Shown one piece after another: positions 1 through 6,547 of a DNA stretch of 10,961 bases. Source of the stretch: an uncultured Ruminococcus sp. (GTDB lineage: Bacteria > Bacillota > Clostridia > Oscillospirales > Acutalibacteraceae); assembly GCA_902766585.1 (NCBI GenBank), contig CACXDV010000225.1, forward strand, positions 1 through 10,961, read 5' to 3'. The notes beneath the pieces were generated by a model, which searched no databases, was not told the DNA's origin, and saw nothing but the letters and a program-made list of their open reading frames with translations. Made by a program: the position numbers and the translations under genes. Numbering within the stretch: the stretch's first letter is position 1; every line of letters begins with the position of its first letter.

Positions 1-36
1 ACGCCTGTATAATTTTTTATATAAACCGCTGATTTT

Positions 37-66
37 ATTATAATACAGTATCAGAGTATATGTCAA
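37..66 (-). promoter_or_regulatory. SigA-type promoter firing out of the left edge
   Basis: On the minus strand a perfect TTGACA (61-66) and a perfect TATAAT (37-42) are separated by 18 bp. Transcription would start near position 30 and leave the window to the left, so the gene it serves is not visible. It lies 26 bp beyond the stop of the lipoprotein gene, so the next gene downstream probably has its own transcription start. Confidence 0.7.
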
Positions 67-91
67 CATCACAAAAAGAAAAATTCAATAT

Positions 92-892
92 TTATCCGCT
101 GATTTCCTTATAATCCTCTGGAATTTCTAAAATATCCGGTACTACGATCTGTTCGGATATCCTGTTAAATGTAAATGTTGTTTTTCCTGTATCGGTCTCA
201 ACTATCTGTGCAACAGGAATTTGCTTTGAATCAAAATAATATGTGGTATAAACCTTTCCGAGTGAAGAATTTACCGAACCGGTATCTGATGCAGTCACAC
301 GGTATTTCTCAAAGGTCACCTGCTGGTCGCCAAATGAAGTTGTTCCTCTCTCTTCAAAAACACAGTTATTAACAGAACCAAGAAGTATCTTAGTGGTATA
401 TTCCGAACCGAAATCATCAGCCGTACCGGAATAAAGCTTTTTAGTATATGTTTTTGAATTATGATCAATCGAATAAAGATATTTATCCTTAAGAAGCAGC
501 GACTGATTTCCGACATCAGACATCATGTTCAGTCCTGCGATCTCATTAACTCTGTCAACTGCAATTATAAACGAATAATTTGTTCTGTTTCTCGTCTGTA
601 AAGATGTTTCAGAAGCTTTTGAAGATGATGAAACATCACCCGAAGAAACAGCATCATATTCGACCGACATATTTACATCAATATAAAATGTGTCACACAT
701 CCACAGCTCGCCAAAGCTTTTCATTAACAAATAATCTGTAGATGAAATTGATTCTGTTTTGCTTTCAGCGGACACCTGAGAAGAAGCATCAGACACAACG
801 GATGATTCTTTTTCATCCTTATTTTCCGCGGTACAAGCGGCAGAAGCAAACATCAAAGAAGCAATAAACAAAATGAGTAAACGTTTTTTCAA
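92..892 (-). CDS. Probable secreted lipoprotein, function unknown
   Basis: The 266-residue product begins with a typical signal sequence: KKR, then a hydrophobic stretch (LLILFIASLMFASAA), then Cys20. Cys20 is the likely lipidated residue, although the lipobox has Ser at -3 instead of the usual Leu. Residues 21 to about 55 form a Ser/Lys/Glu-rich low-complexity linker, typical of a tether between membrane and folded domain. A second Ser-rich patch lies near residues 83-98. The rest alternates short hydrophobic and polar stretches suggestive of a beta-rich domain. The ending IPEDYKEIS resembles the C-termini of LolA/LppX-like lipid-binding folds, which is only an inference. The start is TTG at 890-892, placed 8 nt after GGGAG. 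The ATG at 898-900 is out of frame and stops after three codons. The gene forms its own transcription unit, with a terminator upstream and a promoter at 916-945. No convincing terminator was seen after its stop. Confidence 0.8.
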   Translation of the reverse strand: MKKRLLILFIASLMFASAACTAENKDEKESSVVSDASSQVSAESKTESISSTDYLLMKSFGELWMCDTFYIDVNMSVEYDAVSSGDVSSSSKASETSLQTRNRTNYSFIIAVDRVNEIAGLNMMSDVGNQSLLLKDKYLYSIDHNSKTYTKKLYSGTADDFGSEYTTKILLGSVNNCVFEERGTTSFGDQQVTFEKYRVTASDTGSVNSSLGKVYTTYYFDSKQIPVAQIVETDTGKTTFTFNRISEQIVVPDILEIPEDYKEISG

Positions 893-900
893 TATACCAT

Positions 901-905
901 CTCCC
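901..905 (-). promoter_or_regulatory. Ribosome binding site fixing a TTG start
   Basis: GGGAG lies 8 nt before the TTG at 892. The only nearby ATG (898-900) is out of frame, so this site supports TTG initiation for the lipoprotein gene. Confidence 0.7.
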
Positions 906-915
906 TTCTAATAGA

Positions 916-945
916 ATATTATCATAAATATCCCCTTTTCGTCAA
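916..945 (-). promoter_or_regulatory. Promoter of the lipoprotein gene
   Basis: On the minus strand TTGACG (940-945) is followed after 18 bp by TAATAT (916-921), which is preceded by TGA as an extended -10. The predicted start near 909 leaves only a short leader before the ribosome binding site at 901-905. Confidence 0.6.
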
Positions 946-983
946 CATCAAATGCTTATTATAATTTGAAAGATCAAGAATTA

Positions 984-1017
984 AAAAAGACCAACACAAA
1001 AATGTGTCAGTCTTTTT
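984..1017 (-). terminator. Intrinsic terminator after the glycosyltransferase gene
   Basis: A 15-bp inverted repeat (arms 1003-1017 and 984-998) with a 4-nt loop begins 14 nt after the stop of the glycosyltransferase gene. Its 3' arm ends in a run of U in the minus-strand RNA. Two internal pairs are G.U wobbles in the minus-strand transcript but A-C mismatches in the plus-strand transcript, so the stem is continuous only when read leftwards. Confidence 0.8.
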
Positions 1018-1030
1018 AGTTTGCACAATA

Positions 1031-1978
1031 TCAGGGCTTATACAGCCACGGCAATGTTTTCCATATAATGATCTTATTTCTTAATTCAAATGGTGTATCC
1101 ATTGAAAAATCAATATACCGATCATATTTTTTTGATTTAAGAAGCTTTTTTATGGATGACTGCTTAAACCCTTCTGAAAGAAGCTTATCAACACATGACA
1201 TAGCTACTGAGGGGAGCTTATGATATTCCAATGTATTCAGGAGAACCTTATCATTTTTATGATATTCCTTTGCTTCTCCGAAAACCTTGACCATTGCATC
1301 TAAGCGCTCAAAACAATTATTGCTCTTTAAGCTTATTTCATCCTTATTCTGACCGCTGATCTCATCCCTTACAAGACTCATTCCCGAATAACCGATTTTG
1401 GGAGAATGAAGGAGAACATTGTAAATAAATGCTTCTGCATAGCCTAACGAACAATCCTCATAAAAACGGATACCATTATCTACAAGAAACCGGCGTTCAA
1501 GAAGAACGGCTGTAAAAGCCATTAAAACAGATGATTTGACAAGGCTGACGATCATATCCGTTCCTGTAATATCATCTGTAACAAGGATCCTGTTACCGTC
1601 CTTTGTCTCAGGAGCAGCAAATACAAAATCTGCATTTTTTTCCTTGGCAACTGAATAGTATTCCCCTAAATAATCCTTATACATCCTCGAAGGATATACA
1701 AAGGTCACATATTTACCGTTGGATTTATATATCCCTGTATTTAAAGCTGAACTGACCGTACTTCCGCCGCTTTGGATAACGCATCCTCTCAGATTATTCT
1801 CTTTTATAATATTCAAAGCCTCAAGTACAACACCATCAGTCGAATTCATATCTATAACTATAAACTCGGCTGCTATACCATTATTTTCTGTCTCGGAAGC
1901 CAGCTTTTTTATAATAGTGGCAATTTTAGCCTTATTATTCTTTGATGGTATAATAATTGAAATATCCACATTTGCCAT
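1031..1978 (-). CDS. GT2-like glycosyltransferase, divergent and possibly inactive
   Basis: From the ATG at 1978 the product is 315 residues. The N-terminus (DISIIIPSKNNKAKI, about residues 5-19) is the opening strand and loop of GT-A fold family 2 glycosyltransferases. FIVIDMNSTDG (about 39-49) matches the usual VDDGSTDGT nucleotide-sugar segment, and ALNTGIYKSNGKYVTF (about 79-93) matches the ARNxGIxxAxGxYixF segment. Where the family normally has its metal-binding D-x-D (FLDSDD), this protein reads FVYPSR (93-98), with no acid. The later GED-like catalytic-base segment also appears altered (SLGYAEAF). It may therefore be a degenerate enzyme, a sugar-binding regulator, or an enzyme with an unusual mechanism. 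No signal peptide or membrane helix is seen. The start was chosen because GGAG at 1988-1991 sits 9 nt before this ATG; an in-frame TTG at 1993 overlaps that site. The gene lies between glmM and a terminator and appears to have its own weak promoter. A role in cell-surface glycan synthesis is plausible from its family only. Confidence 0.75.
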   Translation of the reverse strand: MANVDISIIIPSKNNKAKIATIIKKLASETENNGIAAEFIVIDMNSTDGVVLEALNIIKENNLRGCVIQSGGSTVSSALNTGIYKSNGKYVTFVYPSRMYKDYLGEYYSVAKEKNADFVFAAPETKDGNRILVTDDITGTDMIVSLVKSSVLMAFTAVLLERRFLVDNGIRFYEDCSLGYAEAFIYNVLLHSPKIGYSGMSLVRDEISGQNKDEISLKSNNCFERLDAMVKVFGEAKEYHKNDKVLLNTLEYHKLPSVAMSCVDKLLSEGFKQSSIKKLLKSKKYDRYIDFSMDTPFELRNKIIIWKTLPWLYKP

Positions 1979-1987
1979 AATAAACAG

Positions 1988-1991
1988 CTCC
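1988..1991 (-). promoter_or_regulatory. Ribosome binding site deciding the GT2 start
   Basis: GGAG lies 9 nt before the ATG at 1978. It overlaps the upstream in-frame TTG (1991-1993), which argues against that longer start. Confidence 0.65.
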
Positions 1992-2008
1992 AAATTAAGG
2001 TTATAATT

Positions 2009-2017
2009 ATTATATCA
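2009..2017 (-). promoter_or_regulatory. Extended -10 promoter of the GT2 gene
   Basis: TGATATAAT on the minus strand is a consensus extended -10 element about 18 bp upstream of the GT2 ribosome binding site. No good -35 is present at 17-18 bp spacing (TCAATT at best), so strength is uncertain. Confidence 0.45.
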
Positions 2018-2040
2018 TATAAAAATCAAAAAATTGAGCT

Positions 2041-2085
2041 AAAAAAACCGAGAATTTTAATATAATTTTCAGGAATACTTTAGCT
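2041..2085 (-). terminator. Weak candidate terminator after glmM
   Basis: After the glmM stop the minus-strand RNA has AGCTAAA (2079-2085), then a poorly paired AT-rich hairpin region (2048-2073), then seven U (2041-2047). The outer AGCTAAA could also pair with TTTAGCT (2037-2043). The stem is weak, so some readthrough into the GT2 gene is likely. Confidence 0.35.
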
Positions 2086-2097
2086 ATTATTCACAAT

Positions 2098-3450
2098 TCA
2101 GCTAAGTCTTGTTTTAATTAAATCGGCTGTTTCATTTGCAAGCCTGTTTATCTTGTCTAAATCAAGTCCTTCAAGCATTACACGAACAAGAGGCTCTGTG
2201 CCTGACATTCTGACAAGAATCCTTCCATCATCACCAAGCTCTTTTCTGACAGCTTCAATTTTTTCTTTTATTTCATTATCATTAGAATAGTTTATCTTTC
2301 CCTGCGGAGTAACTCTGACATTGACAAGAACCTGAGGATAATGTGTCATTATGGAAGTAAGGCTTGAGAGCTTTGTTTTTCTGAGATTTATAAGGCTGAG
2401 AAGCTGAGCCGCTGTAAGCTGACCGTCGCCTGTTGTAGAGTAGTCAAGGAAAATAACATGTCCGGACTGCTCACCGCCGAAATTATATCCCTCACGAAGC
2501 ATAGCCTCAAGAACATATCTGTCACCTACACTTGCAGCAACAAAATTGAGTCCGTTATCAGCACAAAAACGACCGAAGCCCATATTTGACATTACCGTTC
2601 CTACAGCAGTGTTTTTCTTGAGCATATTTCTTGAAGCAAGATCCATAGCACAAATAGCCATAATGAAATCGCCATCGACCATATTGCCGTTTTCATCGAC
2701 TGCAAGACATCTGTCCGCATCACCGTCAAATGCAACACCAAGATCAAGCTTATTATCAGCTACATATTTCATAAGGTTTTCCATATGAGTTGATCCGCAG
2801 TTTGCATTTATATTCTTTCCGTCAGGCTTATCTGAAAGCATATGACATTCGGCACCAAGTTCTGTGAAAAGTCTTTCAGCAGTAACCGAAGAAGAGCCGT
2901 TTGAGCAATCTATTGCTATCTTCATTCCATCAAGTCTGTCCGGAACAGTACCGATAATATGCTCAATATAATCATCTATGGCTTTATCAGCATATTTTAC
3001 ACTTCCCATTCCATCACCTGTCGGCTGAGGATAAGGTCTTGAATGATCAATAATAATTGACTCAATTTCCTCTTCAAGTGCATCGGGAAGCTTATATCCT
3101 TCACCAGAGAAAATTTTTATTCCATTATACTCAAAGGGATTATGTGAAGCTGAGATCATAATACCGGCATCGGCATTATACTTCTTTACCAGATAAGCAA
3201 CCGCAGGTGTAGGCACAACACCAAGAATAATTACATTTGCTCCTATTGAACAAAGACCTGCTGAAAGCGCGCCTTCAAGCATATCAGATGAAAGACGTGT
3301 ATCCTTACCGATCAGAATAACAGGGTGCTCTTTTTCGGAATTATCCGTAAGAACCATTGCGGCAGCTCTGCCAATATTAATAGCAAGCTCAGCCGTGAGA
3401 TCGGTATTTGCAATTCCTCTTGCACCATCAGTACCAAATAACCTACCCAT
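2098..3450 (-). CDS. glmM: Phosphoglucosamine mutase GlmM
   Basis: This 450-residue protein has the usual GlmM length and interconverts glucosamine-6-phosphate and glucosamine-1-phosphate. That is the step before GlmU on the route to UDP-GlcNAc, peptidoglycan and other cell-wall glycans. The N-terminus GRLFGTDGARGIAN is typical of the family. ISASHNP (99-105) carries the serine that is phosphorylated during catalysis (Ser102). DGDADR (242-247) is the Mg-binding loop and GGEQSGH (325-331) the sugar-binding loop. RMSGTEP (414-420) is the C-terminal phosphate-binding loop. All key residues are intact, so the enzyme should be active. The ATG start has AGGAGAG 6 nt upstream, in a 13-nt gap after the TsaD-like gene. 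It is therefore probably the last gene of the tyrS-nusB operon, with a weak terminator after it. Confidence 0.97.
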   Translation of the reverse strand: MGRLFGTDGARGIANTDLTAELAINIGRAAAMVLTDNSEKEHPVILIGKDTRLSSDMLEGALSAGLCSIGANVIILGVVPTPAVAYLVKKYNADAGIMISASHNPFEYNGIKIFSGEGYKLPDALEEEIESIIIDHSRPYPQPTGDGMGSVKYADKAIDDYIEHIIGTVPDRLDGMKIAIDCSNGSSSVTAERLFTELGAECHMLSDKPDGKNINANCGSTHMENLMKYVADNKLDLGVAFDGDADRCLAVDENGNMVDGDFIMAICAMDLASRNMLKKNTAVGTVMSNMGFGRFCADNGLNFVAASVGDRYVLEAMLREGYNFGGEQSGHVIFLDYSTTGDGQLTAAQLLSLINLRKTKLSSLTSIMTHYPQVLVNVRVTPQGKINYSNDNEIKEKIEAVRKELGDDGRILVRMSGTEPLVRVMLEGLDLDKINRLANETADLIKTRLS

Positions 3451-3463
3451 AATAATCTCTCCT

Positions 3464-4405
3464 TTACGATATATTTATATTTTTCAAATAGCAAAGAAAT
3501 GCTGTTCCTGATGCATTATCAGCCGAAAAAACAGGATCAGCAAAAAACGGATCAAATTTTTTCTTTAATTCTTCTTTAATTATACTGTCGGACATAACAC
3601 CGCCTGCAAATACTACAGGCAGATCTCCGTATTTTTTCAGAAGTGAACTGCACATTGATGAGATCGTTTTTTCAACATATGACAGACAAAGCGCAGATAT
3701 GTATTGTTTTGTTCTGCCCTCATCAAATGCCCGTCTGCAAATATTCTCAATTCCCGAAAGACAGCAATCACACTCTTTTAAAGTTGCCTTTGCCTTGATT
3801 TGTTCCTTATTTTCGAGTGCAAGCTTTTCAATTTCGCATCCGCATGGAAATGACAGTCCAAGCATAACTCCTACCCTGTCAATAAGCTGTCCGGCATTAA
3901 GATCAAGAGTTTTTGCAGCAAGCTCGTTTTTAAAAACATTTTCCTTATCAGGCTCCACAATAACAGCCTCAGTTGTTCCTCCGGAAACGTGAAAGGCAAG
4001 AAATCTCTGCCCTAAAAGCTCAGTGCATCCGGCTGAATATACGGCAGCAGCTATATGACCATTCTGATGAGAAAATGTATATAACGGCACATTCAGCGCA
4101 GATGACAAGGCTTTAGCCGTACCGTACCCGACAGTAAAGCACGGCATATATGAGCCTTCTGCATCTCTCGGCTTTGAAGATACGCCAATAGCAGACAATG
4201 TACCACTAAAGCCTTCAAACAGTTCATCTATTATCTGCGGAAGCTGCTGTACATGATGAAAAACAGCATCACTCTGCCGAAGACCGCACTCCCCCTGTTT
4301 TACGGGAAGAAGCTTTTTCTTCATAAGCATTTCATTTGTATCGCTGTCATATATTGATGCAGCTGTCGTATAATTACTTGTATCTATTCCCAAATAATAT
4401 GCCAT
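3464..4405 (-). CDS. TsaD/Kae1-family (M22, ASKHA fold) paralog
   Basis: This 313-residue protein belongs to the family of TsaD, which makes the threonylcarbamoyl-adenosine (t6A) modification of tRNA. It is shorter than a usual TsaD (about 335-345) and clearly divergent. Visible family blocks are LGIDTSNYTTAAS (5-17), SDAVFHHVQQLP (45-56), SHQNGHIAA (112-120), FHVSGGTTEAVIV, LDLNAGQLIDRVGVMLGLSFP, VVFAGGVMSDS and DNASGTAF. The metal-binding pair His113/His117 (HxxxH) is kept, as are the glycine-rich nucleotide-binding loops. Several TsaD signatures differ: SGGTTEA replaces SGGHT, and the D-x-A-GExFDK segment reads DLNAGQLIDR. Such paralogs beside nusB are familiar in Clostridia and usually coexist with a true TsaD elsewhere, so I do not assign t6A synthesis. 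The nusB stop and this ATG are 3 nt apart, with GGAGAA inside the end of nusB serving as ribosome binding site, so translation is probably coupled. It was once annotated as a glycoprotease, a name without support here. Confidence 0.85.
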   Translation of the reverse strand: MAYYLGIDTSNYTTAASIYDSDTNEMLMKKKLLPVKQGECGLRQSDAVFHHVQQLPQIIDELFEGFSGTLSAIGVSSKPRDAEGSYMPCFTVGYGTAKALSSALNVPLYTFSHQNGHIAAAVYSAGCTELLGQRFLAFHVSGGTTEAVIVEPDKENVFKNELAAKTLDLNAGQLIDRVGVMLGLSFPCGCEIEKLALENKEQIKAKATLKECDCCLSGIENICRRAFDEGRTKQYISALCLSYVEKTISSMCSSLLKKYGDLPVVFAGGVMSDSIIKEELKKKFDPFFADPVFSADNASGTAFLCYLKNINIS

Positions 4406-4408
4406 GGC

Positions 4409-4840
4409 TCATTCTCCGTCAGGCAGACTTTTAGCTACAGAACCGAGTACACCGTTGACAAATGAAGAATCACCCTTAGTAGCATATTCTTTTGAAAGCT
4501 CTACTGCCTCATTAATTGCAACGCTTACAGGAACAGTTTTTACATAAAGCATTTCATATATCGCCATGCGAAGCACAGTCAATGCAACCTTTGAGATACG
4601 ATCCTTTTTCCAGCCCTTAAGATTCTTTTCGATTATCTCATCAAGCTCTTCCATTTTTTCTTCTACACCATGTGCAAGCTTAAGGGCATATTTTCCTGCA
4701 ATAAGATCCCTTGCATCCTTTGCGTCCTCTGCAATGATATCAATACTGTTTTTCTGGAATATCTGTTCAAACAAAAGAATAAACGCCTGTTCACGCTCTT
4801 CGTGTCTTGTGATTTTTTTACCCTTGGAATTATCGTTCAT
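4409..4840 (-). CDS. nusB: Transcription antitermination factor NusB
   Basis: The 143-residue all-alpha RNA-binding protein has the usual NusB length. NusB binds boxA RNA together with NusE (ribosomal protein S10) and promotes processive transcription of rRNA operons. Family features are the basic N-terminus with RHEEREQAFILLFEQ, then the conserved C-terminal block PVSVAINEAVELSKEYATKGDSSFVNGVLGSVAK. The block includes the INEAVELAK and SFVNGVL signatures. The ATG follows AAAGGAAG with 8 nt spacing, about 37 nt after the tyrS stop, so it is probably expressed from the T-box-controlled tyrS promoter. That would tie NusB and GlmM supply partly to tyrosine charging. No separate promoter is evident in the gap. 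Confidence 0.95.
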   Translation of the reverse strand: MNDNSKGKKITRHEEREQAFILLFEQIFQKNSIDIIAEDAKDARDLIAGKYALKLAHGVEEKMEELDEIIEKNLKGWKKDRISKVALTVLRMAIYEMLYVKTVPVSVAINEAVELSKEYATKGDSSFVNGVLGSVAKSLPDGE

Positions 4841-4879
4841 GGCAAGCTTCCTTTCATTTTACTCAAAAAGATAGTTTGA

Positions 4880-6112
4880 TCAGTCTTTAAGAATGACCTT
4901 ATGAAATACCTTTTTACCCTTTTTGATCACAATAAAACCATTCTCAGCAAAGCTTTCTCTGCTGATCTCAGCTTTTACATCATTTACCTTTACATCATTT
5001 ACAGCAATACCATTCTGCTGAATAAGTCTTCTTGCTTCTGCCTTTGAAGGCGCAAGACCTGCCATGAAGATCAGATCAATGAGTCCTATCTTTCCTTCCG
5101 GCATATCAGACGAAGTAATATCACTTGACGGCATATTATCAGAATCTGATTTTGAGCTGAAAATTGCCCTTGCAGCCTCAAGCGCTTTAGTTGCTTCTTC
5201 TTCTCCATGAACAAGCTTTGTAAGTTCAAAAGCAAGTATTTCCTTCGCCTTATTAAGCTCACTGCCTTCCCAGTTTTCCATAGCCTCGATCTCCTCGATC
5301 GGTACAAATGTCAGCATCTTAAGACACTTGATAACATCTCTGTCATCAACATTTCTCCAATACTGGAAGAAATCGTAGGGGCTTGTTTTTTCGGGATCGA
5401 GCCATACTGCACCTTTTTCGGTTTTACCCATCTTCTTTCCTTCTGAATTAAGAAGAAGGGTTATAGTCATCGCATGAGAATCCTTGCCGAGCTTTCTCCT
5501 GATAAGCTCTGTTCCTCCAAGCATATTGCTCCACTGATCGTCTCCGCCGAACTGAAGGTTACAGCCGTAACGCTTGAATAATGAATAAAAATCGTAGCTC
5601 TGCATTATCATATAGTTGAATTCAAGGAAGCTCAGTCCTTTTTCCATACGCAGCTTATAACATTCTGCTGTGAGCATACGGTTGACACTAAAGCAGGCTC
5701 CGACCTCCCTGAGAAGTTCGACATAATTAAGATCAAGCAGCCAGTCCGCATTATTTACCATAAGAGCCTTATCATCTGAAAAATCAATAAAACGACTCAT
5801 CTGCTTTTTGAAACATTCGCAATTATGGTCAATATCCTCCTTGGTAAGCATTTTACGCATATCAGTCTTACCTGTAGGATCTCCGATCAGACCGGTTCCT
5901 CCGCCAATGAGCGCAATCGGCTTGTTTCCAGCCATCTGCAGTCTTTTCATAAGGCAAAGAGCCATAAAATGACCTACATGAAGGCTGTCTGCTGTGGGAT
6001 CAAAACCGATATAAAATACAGCCTTGCCTGAATTAACAAGTTCCCTTATCTTCTCCTCATCTGTAGTCTGTGCGATCAGACCTCTTCTTTGAAGTTCTTC
6101 ATAAACTCCCAT
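4880..6112 (-). CDS. tyrS: Tyrosyl-tRNA synthetase
   Basis: This 410-residue class I synthetase charges tRNA-Tyr with tyrosine in the cytoplasm. FDPTADSLHVGH (37-48) contains the HIGH-type signature as HVGH, and KMGKT (227-231) is the KMSKS-type loop. FGGDDQWSNM (188-197) is the conserved tyrosine and ATP pocket segment. The C-terminal part, from about residue 343, is an S4 RNA-binding domain (SKAEARRLIQQNGIAVNDVKVND) that binds the tRNA. The length and S4 domain match the bacterial TyrS type. I place the start at the ATG at 6112, which follows AAAGGA (6122-6127) by 9 nt. An in-frame ATG at 6130 would add six residues but lies upstream of that site. The gene is preceded by a T-box leader and a consensus promoter and heads the operon with nusB. 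Confidence 0.97.
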   Translation of the reverse strand: MGVYEELQRRGLIAQTTDEEKIRELVNSGKAVFYIGFDPTADSLHVGHFMALCLMKRLQMAGNKPIALIGGGTGLIGDPTGKTDMRKMLTKEDIDHNCECFKKQMSRFIDFSDDKALMVNNADWLLDLNYVELLREVGACFSVNRMLTAECYKLRMEKGLSFLEFNYMIMQSYDFYSLFKRYGCNLQFGGDDQWSNMLGGTELIRRKLGKDSHAMTITLLLNSEGKKMGKTEKGAVWLDPEKTSPYDFFQYWRNVDDRDVIKCLKMLTFVPIEEIEAMENWEGSELNKAKEILAFELTKLVHGEEEATKALEAARAIFSSKSDSDNMPSSDITSSDMPEGKIGLIDLIFMAGLAPSKAEARRLIQQNGIAVNDVKVNDVKAEISRESFAENGFIVIKKGKKVFHKVILKD

Positions 6113-6121
6113 TTTCTTTCG

Positions 6122-6127
6122 TCCTTT
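6122..6127 (-). promoter_or_regulatory. Ribosome binding site deciding the tyrS start
   Basis: AAAGGA ends 9 nt before the ATG at 6112 and lies downstream of the alternative ATG at 6128-6130, which favours the 410-residue product. Confidence 0.75.
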
Positions 6128-6147
6128 CATATTTGTTTTATGGGGAC

Positions 6148-6178
6148 AAAAAATACGCCCCCTGTCTTACAGAGGGCG
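6148..6178 (-). terminator. T-box leader terminator
   Basis: A 10-bp stem (arms 6169-6178 and 6156-6165, one G.U pair) with a 3-nt loop is followed by UAUUUUUU. It lies downstream of the T-box sequence and before the tyrS ribosome binding site. It is the termination half of the T-box switch. Confidence 0.85.
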
Positions 6179-6185
6179 ATAATAA

Positions 6186-6200
6186 CCGCTGTACCACCTC
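6186..6200 (-). promoter_or_regulatory. T-box antiterminator core sequence
   Basis: GAGGTGGTACAGCGG holds the UGGU bulge complementary to the tRNA acceptor end with an A discriminator, as in tRNA-Tyr. Confidence 0.9.
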
Positions 6201-6320
6201 AATTTACTGTTATCTCACAATAACAGCCTTAACGAGTACGTTTAATGATACCCTTGCTTTATAACGTAAGCAGCACGGATAAGACTACTTGCATACACGT
6301 TCGCCTCTCAGCTCCGGGAT

Positions 6321-6323
6321 GTA
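6321..6323 (-). promoter_or_regulatory. Putative UAC specifier codon
   Basis: UAC reads tyrosine and sits in the Stem I internal-loop region of the T-box leader. The position was assigned by eye from flanking sequence, without a computed fold. Confidence 0.7.
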
Positions 6324-6415
6324 TTTCGGATGAAACTGACGAATATTTGCACCGACCATATTCTCTCTGAGGACAGCACTTCATCTTACTTCTTCTCTTC
6401 ATAGCTATTAGATTG

Positions 6416-6444
6416 ATTATAAATTGTTTTTACTGTTTTGTCAA
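6416..6444 (-). promoter_or_regulatory. Consensus promoter of the tyrS operon
   Basis: A perfect TTGACA (6439-6444) and perfect TATAAT (6416-6421) are spaced by 17 bp on the minus strand. Transcription should begin near 6409, directly before the T-box Stem I. So strong a promoter suits control by attenuation, not by initiation. Confidence 0.9.
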
Positions 6445-6470
6445 CAGGTAAAAAATATTTTTTTCATAAA

Positions 6471-6508
6471 AAAGCAAAACGACGATCCTTATTATAAAGA
6501 TCGCCGCT
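6471..6508 (-). terminator. Terminator after the ABC ATPase gene
   Basis: A 14-bp stem (arms 6495-6508 and 6478-6491) with a 3-nt loop is followed by a U-rich run interrupted by GC. Three pairs are G.U wobbles in the minus-strand RNA and A-C mismatches on the plus strand, so it is directional. It separates the ABC gene from the tyrS promoter. Confidence 0.85.
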
Positions 6509-6547
6509 ATATTTAATCTAAAAACTGAATTATTAATCACCTGACAT

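Larger units (their letters stand above)
6154..6409 (-). ncRNA. Tyrosine T-box riboswitch (tyrS leader)
   Basis: This leader of about 250 nt fills most of the long gap between tyrS and the ABC gene. The T-box motif GAGGTGGTACAGCGG (6186-6200) is a clear match to the family consensus AGGGTGGTACCGCGG. It includes the UGGU that pairs with the ACCA end of uncharged tRNA. A Stem III-like hairpin CTGTTAT/ATAACAG (6207-6226) precedes it. In the Stem I region a UAC tyrosine codon (6321-6323), flanked by GAAA and ATCC, fits the specifier position, which agrees with the downstream tyrosyl-tRNA synthetase. Distal Stem I elements such as AGAGA and GGTCGGTGCAA are also visible. By the known mechanism, uncharged tRNA-Tyr stabilises the antiterminator, while charged tRNA allows the terminator at 6148-6178 to form. 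Boundaries are approximate. Confidence 0.93.

Noticed and set aside
1719..2006. Plus-strand open frame opposite the GT2 gene
   Set aside because: It is antisense to a recognisable GT2 N-terminus, has no ribosome binding site and low-complexity composition.
6070..6264. Plus-strand open frame across the T-box leader
   Set aside because: It spans the tyrS start and the structured leader, whose RNA function on the minus strand explains the sequence.
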